Source: Clarkia xantiana subsp. parviflora (taxonomy: Eukaryota; Streptophyta; Magnoliopsida; Myrtales; Onagraceae). Taken from it: DNA of 64,000 bases. Location of the stretch: positions 4,006,634-4,070,633 of the forward strand of contig JAPTYO010000010.1 of the NCBI GenBank assembly GCA_036873135.1, read 5' to 3'. Numbering within the stretch: the first letter of the stretch is position 1; every line of letters starts with the position of its first letter. Of the stretch, positions 57,641 to 64,000 are shown piece after piece. The notes under the pieces are model-generated. The model was not told where the DNA came from. It ran no database searches and worked only from the letters and a program-made list of their open reading frames with translations. A program made the position numbers and the translations under genes.

Positions 57641-58725
57641 TTCAGGTGCTAGTATGTCTACCTATCATGAAATAAATAGTTACTGTTTAAGATCGTGCAT
57701 CGCCGTTAAGATCTTGTTACACATAAAGCATGAAAATTGAGGGAAGTAATCTGATCCGTTACTAATCTATAGCATCGGTATCAATTGAAGTATTAACTTT
57801 TCTTAAAAATGGGAAATAAACCAAGTATAAAGATGAGGATATATTGAGGTACGTAGATGTCGACGGACAATATGGTGGAGGTTGTCGGCAAGATGCACCC
57901 AATGAGGTGCTGAAAACATCGCATCCATCATGCATCAGTATCACCCACTGGTCTATGCCTAATTGGTATATATGGAATGAATGAAGAAGGAAACCACCAA
58001 GATGAAGGAAATATACTCATTAACATAATCCTACTCTCCTCTCGTATCCTAGTCACGGTGGACAAAGAAAGAAAGATGTATGTGGAGGAGACAAGTTTCA
58101 ACACAGTGCATGATGTCGAGTCCCTCACTCTGCACATGGTGGATGACACGTGAAGCACAACCATCAGCTCTGTCTCTTTCACGTACATATACATATATTA
58201 ACTTAACAGTCTTATCTTTAGCGTGCCGCCGTCGTCTAGTCACCGTGGAATAGTATTATCTCATTTCTTAATTAATGGGTGCTTTCGCAGAACAGAGAGA
58301 AAGCACATAGATGGACATCTGGAAAGAAATTCCACCGCGTAGCTGACGCGTGGATTGATTGGTGAATTCCACACCACCAGTTCTTCTTTTTGATGGGAAT
58401 TCATTCTTTATTTTTCATACCTTAAAACCCATCATCATCTATCACTGTCACGTCGGAGCACTTTGTCGTGTTGCTTTGCATGCAACCGACAAAGTCCCAT
58501 CACGGGTTAGCTAGAGACGGTAACGGAATTAGGGAAGATGTCGCTTCTTCTATTCTAATAATAATAATATTTTTTGTTGTTTTTGGCTACACTATTCTAA
58601 TCTAATTCCTATGCAGACCGGGTTCATATTGTATACTAATTTCTATACAACTGAAGGAGCAAACTGCCCACTTAATTTTACTAACTTCAATTGCATATAT
58701 ACTTACTCATTTAAATATAAGGTAG
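57641..58725. other. Intergenic
   Basis: Mixed composition; overlapping minus-strand open frames at 57762-58243 share no motif with known proteins. No feature supported. Confidence 0.4.
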
Positions 58726-59049
58726 TGTGTTAAATGTCTACACCCATAAGTTCGGATTAATGATGCAAGTTAAGGTGCATGTCTTATTATTTATATAGTA
58801 TTAGAGCGTGAAAGTTCGAGTCTCCGCGACGCCATTTTAAAGAAAAATTAAAACCTCCTATTAAAAGTGGTGAAACTCATTATATTTGACTCAGAGATGG
58901 TCAAGACCGAGGTGGCATAGTTTGACCCAAAGTTGGTCAAGACCGAGATAGCTGAGAGGATATTAAAGTATAAGAGTGTGTTAAATGTCTTCACAATAAG
59001 TTCGAATTTATGGAGCAATTGATTAAAGTGTGCGTTTTATTATTTATAG
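58726..59049 (+). mobile_element. Probable TRIM (miniature LTR element), 324 bp
   Basis: Diverged direct terminal repeats of about 72 bp start TGTGTTAAATGTC at 58726 and 58977 and end near cttattatttata. The first is followed by TAGTATTAGAGC, two changes from the initiator-Met primer-binding site TGGTATCAGAGC. An internal phrase gttggtcaagaccgag is repeated. Terminal CA and target duplication are not clear, so it is old or partial. Confidence 0.48.
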
Positions 59050-59835
59050 CATAAATAGTGCATAATAAACGGTGATTTTAACTGATTAATTTGCACTACA
59101 TATCATTGGTTCCACCGTCCACCACTGTTCAAATGGTAAAAGATCCCTTCGTTCCCAACTTTGAAACGTAACTAACTTGCTAATACCATATTTCAACTGA
59201 AAAAGACTCCGCCCGGTAGAGTGTATGTAATGCCGAAAGCAACACTATTGATTTCCCATTGCAGATAAGTCCTAACTATTCATCCTAGTCCTTGAGTTAT
59301 CGAGATATATTTGCATGCTGGATGGCTTGCCAAATTTGTAACTCCACCAAATAGTGACAAATGTAATTACTCTACCAGTTAATTAAAGACAACTTTATCT
59401 AAACAATGTAAAAAAATTAAATATCATATCACTACATAGCGAAAATAAGGATCGTACTTCTAGTTATGACTTGAAGAAAAATTATCAAAATATGCAAAGA
59501 AAGTTCGTTAATCTAGTAACTTTCTGACTTCTACCTAAGAGTATGAGATATTTGGAGAAACATACCGTAGATAGGCATATCCAAATTTGATCATAAAACC
59601 TTATTACTAGTAAACTTTTGGTCAATAATCAACTATAATCATTAATCAACACTGTATTTGTGTTTTAAGCACCATGTTCTCTCTAACAAATTTCTCTCGT
59701 TAAGAGATACTTATCAATAAACACGTCTCTTAACACTAGCTATTATTGTCATAACATATATATTTATACTGTTATTGTTGCAGAGAATGTTTATTGGTCT
59801 AATATTATAGTAGGAATCTTGTGAATAAATGTATA
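59050..59835. other. AT-rich intergenic
   Basis: Nothing recognised. Confidence 0.5.
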
Positions 59836-60200
59836 TGTCTTACTATTTATATGGTTTGTTCACCGACCCTATGACAGTTTTTTGCCTTGCTATGAAGGGT
59901 TATCTTTGTGGAGGTTTAAGCAGGTGACAAGCTGGTTACCACCTCATCTTCTTTAGGATACGGTGTTCTCTAGAGTAATTAGTAAGTTGGTCGTCACCTC
60001 ATATTCCTTATGATGAATGGTTTTCTCTAGAGTCGGTAATAAGTTGGTCGCCACCTCATCTTCCTTAGGAGGAAGAATTTTCTCTGGAGTCGATTGTAAG
60101 TTTGTTCACCACCTCATCTTCCTAGTTTTCTCTGGTATCGGTGGTAAGCTAGCCTCCAACCTCATATTCCTTAGGAAGAAGTGTTTTCTCTACTACGACG
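59836..60200 (-). repeat. LTR fragment related to the 28.6-29.3 kb gypsy LTR
   Basis: Minus-strand TATAAATA at 59851-59844 and, to its right, four to five diverged units of about 60 bp (ggtcgccacctcatcttcct, ggaagaattttctctggagt), the same arrangement as at 28839-29170. No element body is attached, so it is a solo LTR or a truncated end. Confidence 0.68.
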
Positions 60201-62066
60201 TTGCATGTATGCCTACCATTTGTTTTACTCCTAGAGTGGTGCCAACTTTATGCTTAAAATCGTCAACTTCCAGTCTTTGCTTAATAAGATTCCAACAACA
60301 ATATTGAAATTTTCAGATACCATTCATATGAGATTTACTCTATAACATGTGTAATTACTTTATCTTATTGACAATTATACAATTTCTTCAGTAGATCTCA
60401 TATGTATCTCTCTAAAACAGTAACATCTATGAGTAAGCTGCAACCTTAAATGAGCACCAAATGAGTTATCATCACATTGTTATTCTCAAATCTTAAGAGA
60501 AATTGTCATGCAATATCCTTTATCTAAGTATTCGCCCAACTCTAACTTTATATCATCAACATTACCGGTATTTTTATGCATCATTGTTTGACTTCCAATT
60601 ATATGCTCAAGTTTACCCTAATGACATACATAACTTAAATTTGGACACCCCTTATATTGTTGTACAAAACTACATTAATTAGATATGTACTATTATTTTA
60701 AAATATTGTAGACTTTTTTTTTGTCCTAATTGTAGACTTCCATTATCAAACTTATTTATTATCTAGAAATTGTTGTTAGAATATATGTAACTAATTAGTT
60801 GTCTGTAATTGGACGTCTTTATGAATTTGTTCCTAAGTTGATTAATCTACCTTAATGAGCTATTTTATAATAATGTAATAAAAAAATACTTATGAGGAAC
60901 AACGTTCAAGAATAGATTTCTAGGAAATCAATCATCACACTAGGTACAATATCCATAAACTTTATTTCTATATATACTATGATATGGTTGTAAATGTTTT
61001 TGAAATTCATAGTTTTAAAAAAAAAATCGTTAACTTATCTCAAATGTGTCAAAAACTTGATACAACAATTGCATTAAATAAGGACATTATTAGCTCTATA
61101 ATAGAAATTTGATATTTTCAAATATTTCGAATATATCCGAAATATTTTACAAATATATTTATTTACTAATCTAATATGCATATGAGCTTTTTGGAAACTT
61201 CGTGACTTGACACATATAGAAATGACGCATCATGTGTGCTGACGTTACGTCCAGGTCAAAATCGAGTGTTTACAACTATATATAGTAAATTCATCTGGTC
61301 TGTGGGCGACGGGGCAAACGGCATGTATCTACTAATGAGAAAATGAACATAATATCACGGCACAGAGCTGCCTGTTATCTTGTGGACATATGACAACTCT
61401 ACCGAAATATCAATTTCATCCCCTAGACTGACTAAGTTATTCAATTAACAACTTTTCATGGGCCTTCATTAACCTCACAACTTAACCACAATTAGATGCT
61501 TGTTACTACATTGAAGTTTTACTATGTGTTTTCACTTAGTAGGCTAATGTGGCTACACCTACTGTTTAAAATCACATTGCATAAGCATCTTTCTTTAATC
61601 TAATTAATCATGAGTAAACTGTATTTGGAGCAACTAAAGTTTCTTAGGTACTCATGACCATAGCCGGGTAACTATTAAAGTTAGAAGTCACAACTTCGCA
61701 TACTCTAAAGTGTGTTATCTAGATATGAATAAATACTTTATTTCACATATAAATAAGCATAGAGCTGTTGTGGCCAAACTCCAGCAAAATTGTTGTTCAA
61801 TTACTTTAGATTATGACACTATTGTGCACAATATTTTGTGATAACTCTTAACACAATAATATTAACTTTACTAACATCTAATAGTTAGAAAACCCGAACT
61901 ATCTATATATATTATAAATTCTGCATGAAATATAATAACATAGTGTGGAGCTGAGAATTTTGTTTTTTACATTAATCGATGTATTTATGACAACTGAACT
62001 AAGAGTTTTGTAATCATTAACTCCATAGCATTGATTGCACTAGGGAGTTGAGAGTTTTTAAGTTGC
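60201..62066. other. AT-rich intergenic
   Basis: No gene, TIR or array seen. Contains scattered A/T runs only. Confidence 0.5.
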
Positions 62067-62070
62067 AATT

Positions 62071-62240
62071 AATCGCAATTAAAATTTCGGACCGTTCAAG
62101 ATTCAATGTATGCAAATAATCGCAATTAAAATTTCTCTAATTTCGAACCGTTCAAGATTCAATGTATGCAATTAATCGCAATTAAAATTTCAGACCGTTC
62201 AAGATTCAATGTATATAATTAATCGAAATTAAAATTTCGC
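62071..62240 (+). repeat. 47-bp minisatellite, about 3.5 copies
   Basis: aatcgcaattaaaatttc recurs at 62071, 62118, 62174 and (one change) 62221. Each copy includes gaccgttcaagattcaatgt. The second unit has a 9-bp insertion, giving spacings 47, 56 and 47. Confidence 0.88.
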
Positions 62241-62643
62241 TGATCTTTAACAGACGCTTGACGCAGAGCCGGCGAACGAAGATACCAGGCGGTACGGGCG
62301 GCTGACAGTCTCAGTGGCAGAGCCATCTCTATCTCCGGCGAGATATTACCTGTGGTCATCGAAGCCATATATGTTGAAGAACAAACGCTCGACACGGATT
62401 TGACGACCAAAGGTAGCATGCGGTACGGACATCAAAAATTTATTTGTGAATTTGCGCAATGGTATTTTATGGTTCAAAATTTTCAGTCGTTCGTTTACTT
62501 TTTCAAATTTTAGACTGATATGTTATTTAAAAATAGTGTTTCAACATATTACAAATAGTCAGTATAAATTTCATCGAATATTAGTTTGTTCATTATACAT
62601 ATTTGATAAGTCACCTCGCGCGACGCGCGGGAAATGCACCTAG
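62241..62643 (+). mobile_element. 3' end of a second Helitron or Helitron fragment
   Basis: On the plus strand a GC-rich palindrome (cgcgcgacgcgcg, 62617-62629) is followed by gggaaatgcacCTAG and then T at 62644, the Helitron 3' pattern. The block 62241-62430 upstream is distinctly GC-rich and may be captured gene sequence; neither strand gave a protein that I recognise. The 5' end was not found. Confidence 0.5.
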
Positions 62644-64000
62644 TTGTTTATAATTTTATTCATTTGTAATTCTTTATATTTCCTACGATTTTACTTTATA
62701 CTACACTACAATATTTCTTTATGCACATAATAATATTAAGATTTATCTATATCGTAGTAATATAATAATAAATATGCATAAGTTTAAATATTTAATAAAT
62801 GGAGTCAATTTAATTTTAAAAAACATTTACTTGAATGCCCTTAAATAAAGGAAACGAAAACCAAACGATCGAAATCCCCATTGAATATACTTTGTAAACT
62901 TTAAGAGTCGATCAATGAATCAACCAATATATTAAATTGTCCCCGCACAAAACTAAAATGCGTCTGACAATCAATTAAATGATTATATATATATATATTG
63001 ATCACGCACAATATCTTATAAGGATCGATTTTCACTTTCAATAAGAAATAAGGGCTGAATTAACAACATATAAGGTAAAAAAAAGAATCAAATAACTTCA
63101 GATTTGAGTACTGATAGGCCGAAGAAAATAAATAAAGGGAGGCCCAATAAAAATAAAATAGAGAAATGGGCCCAATATTTTATCAGAACAAAAGTTTCAT
63201 TCTTCTTATTACGGATGTCGTTTTAGGTCCCCTCATTCGGAGTTGGGACCATCATCCTTCAGCTTGACATCAGCGGGCTGCAGTAGACTACATTCACGAT
63301 TGGAGTTCAACTATTACAACAGAGGACCATCGAAGAATAACACCAACAATACACGGAACAACAACTTAAGATCAGAGGACATCAGCGGGTTTAGAATTCT
63401 CAAAGAATTACAATTGAAGGTGCAAGTACATATATATATATGTCTTATTTGCGGAAAATCCACGGATCTGGTAAAGCTCACCAAGAATCACACACCGATC
63501 ATGATATTAAAATCAAACACCAATAACATAACCAACGCGATCATATCACACGATATCCAAATCACCGATCACAAAAAAAGGGTTTCTCTAATACTATATA
63601 TATATATCGAAAATAAGGATTATATCTCCAATTATGGAGGAAAGACGCTTGAGATCTGACATGACCCAACATCTCTTTGCCCAGATAATGGTTCCTCTCC
63701 TGACAAATCAAAGCTATTAACTAACTATGTAACAAGATCATATATATAGTGGTCACATATATATATATTTTTTTTACAATTTGCTAGCTTACATTTTGTT
63801 AACAATTTGGATAAATTACTAGCTGGATTTTTTTTTTTTACAATTTTTCATCTTAGATTTTGTTTTGTGGAAAATTTACTAACTATTTTAGTAAAAAAAA
63901 AAAAAAAAAGGAAAACAATTTATTTTATAAGGTTGTATTTTGTGGACAATTTGTTAACTACCAATACTTCAATTAGGAATTTACTCAATTGTCCAGATGT
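62644..64000. other. Intergenic
   Basis: AT-rich with AT microsatellites (for example 62983-62998). The 138-codon frame at 63243-63659 is Asn-rich, low complexity and without motif, so it is not called as a gene. Confidence 0.5.

Noticed and set aside
58795..58835. gttcgagtctcc, a possible SINE B box
   Set aside because: The flanking direct repeats and the near-perfect Met primer-binding site just upstream fit a TRIM better; no A box or poly-A tail.
63243..63659. 138-codon open frame
   Set aside because: Asn- and Ile-rich without recognisable motif, no TATA box or splice pattern; consistent with chance in AT-rich DNA.

Overview
The window is nuclear DNA of a flowering plant, most likely a eudicot. 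It is AT-rich, its introns have GT/AG borders, and its recognisable host genes are plant-specific: a NAR2/NRT3 nitrate-transport partner, a plant intracellular Ras-group LRR protein, a small PB1-domain protein and a short protein with a DUF761-like tail. Only four host genes can be supported well or moderately, all on the minus strand (1293-2086, 15391-15723, 20581-23622, 30425-31119). Almost everything else that can be identified is transposable-element DNA.

Layout: 1-2.2 kb, NRT3 gene. 3.2-5.1 kb, a three-level nest (MULE inside a CAGTG-type hAT inside a TAGGG-type hAT), each with target-site duplications. 5.46-5.7 kb, a MITE. 7.07-14.8 kb, a decayed minus-strand Helitron with Rep and PIF1-helicase remnants, internal duplications and two captured host gene fragments (glutathione peroxidase and a CAAX/CPBP protease). 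15.4-23.6 kb, two host genes separated by a hAT element and retroelement debris. 24.4-29.3 kb, a broken Ty3/gypsy gag-protease element with a 99-bp tandem array where pol should be and a hAT inserted in its protease. 30.4-31.1 kb, PB1 gene. 31.5-32.8 kb, three small DNA elements in a row. 33.05-39.22 kb, a complete, very young LTR element with no coding capacity. 39.5-42.7 kb, foldback MITEs and AT-rich sequence. 42.73-53.43 kb, a complete 10.7-kb Tat-like Ty3/gypsy element with a 5-bp duplication (GCGCA). 53.7-55.6 kb, two hAT elements. 56.8-62.6 kb, LTR relics, a probable TRIM, a minisatellite and a second Helitron 3' end. The last 1.4 kb has nothing recognisable.

The most unusual object is the 10.7-kb element. 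Its sense ORF reads Gag, zinc knuckle, aspartic protease, then a second Gag-like core with a second knuckle, and there is no reverse transcriptase, RNase H or integrase anywhere in the element. A convergent five-exon gene on the opposite strand, whose splice sites join into one open 672-codon frame, encodes the plant 'gypsy-type transposon' domain. The two genes converge on seven copies of a 130-bp repeat that carries two dyads each. Its U3 carries a variable-copy array of 22-bp palindromes. With near-identical LTRs it has moved recently, so it must have used polymerase and integrase from elsewhere. The 25-29 kb element is a diverged relative that also loses its coding sequence just after the protease, which suggests a recurring non-autonomous architecture.
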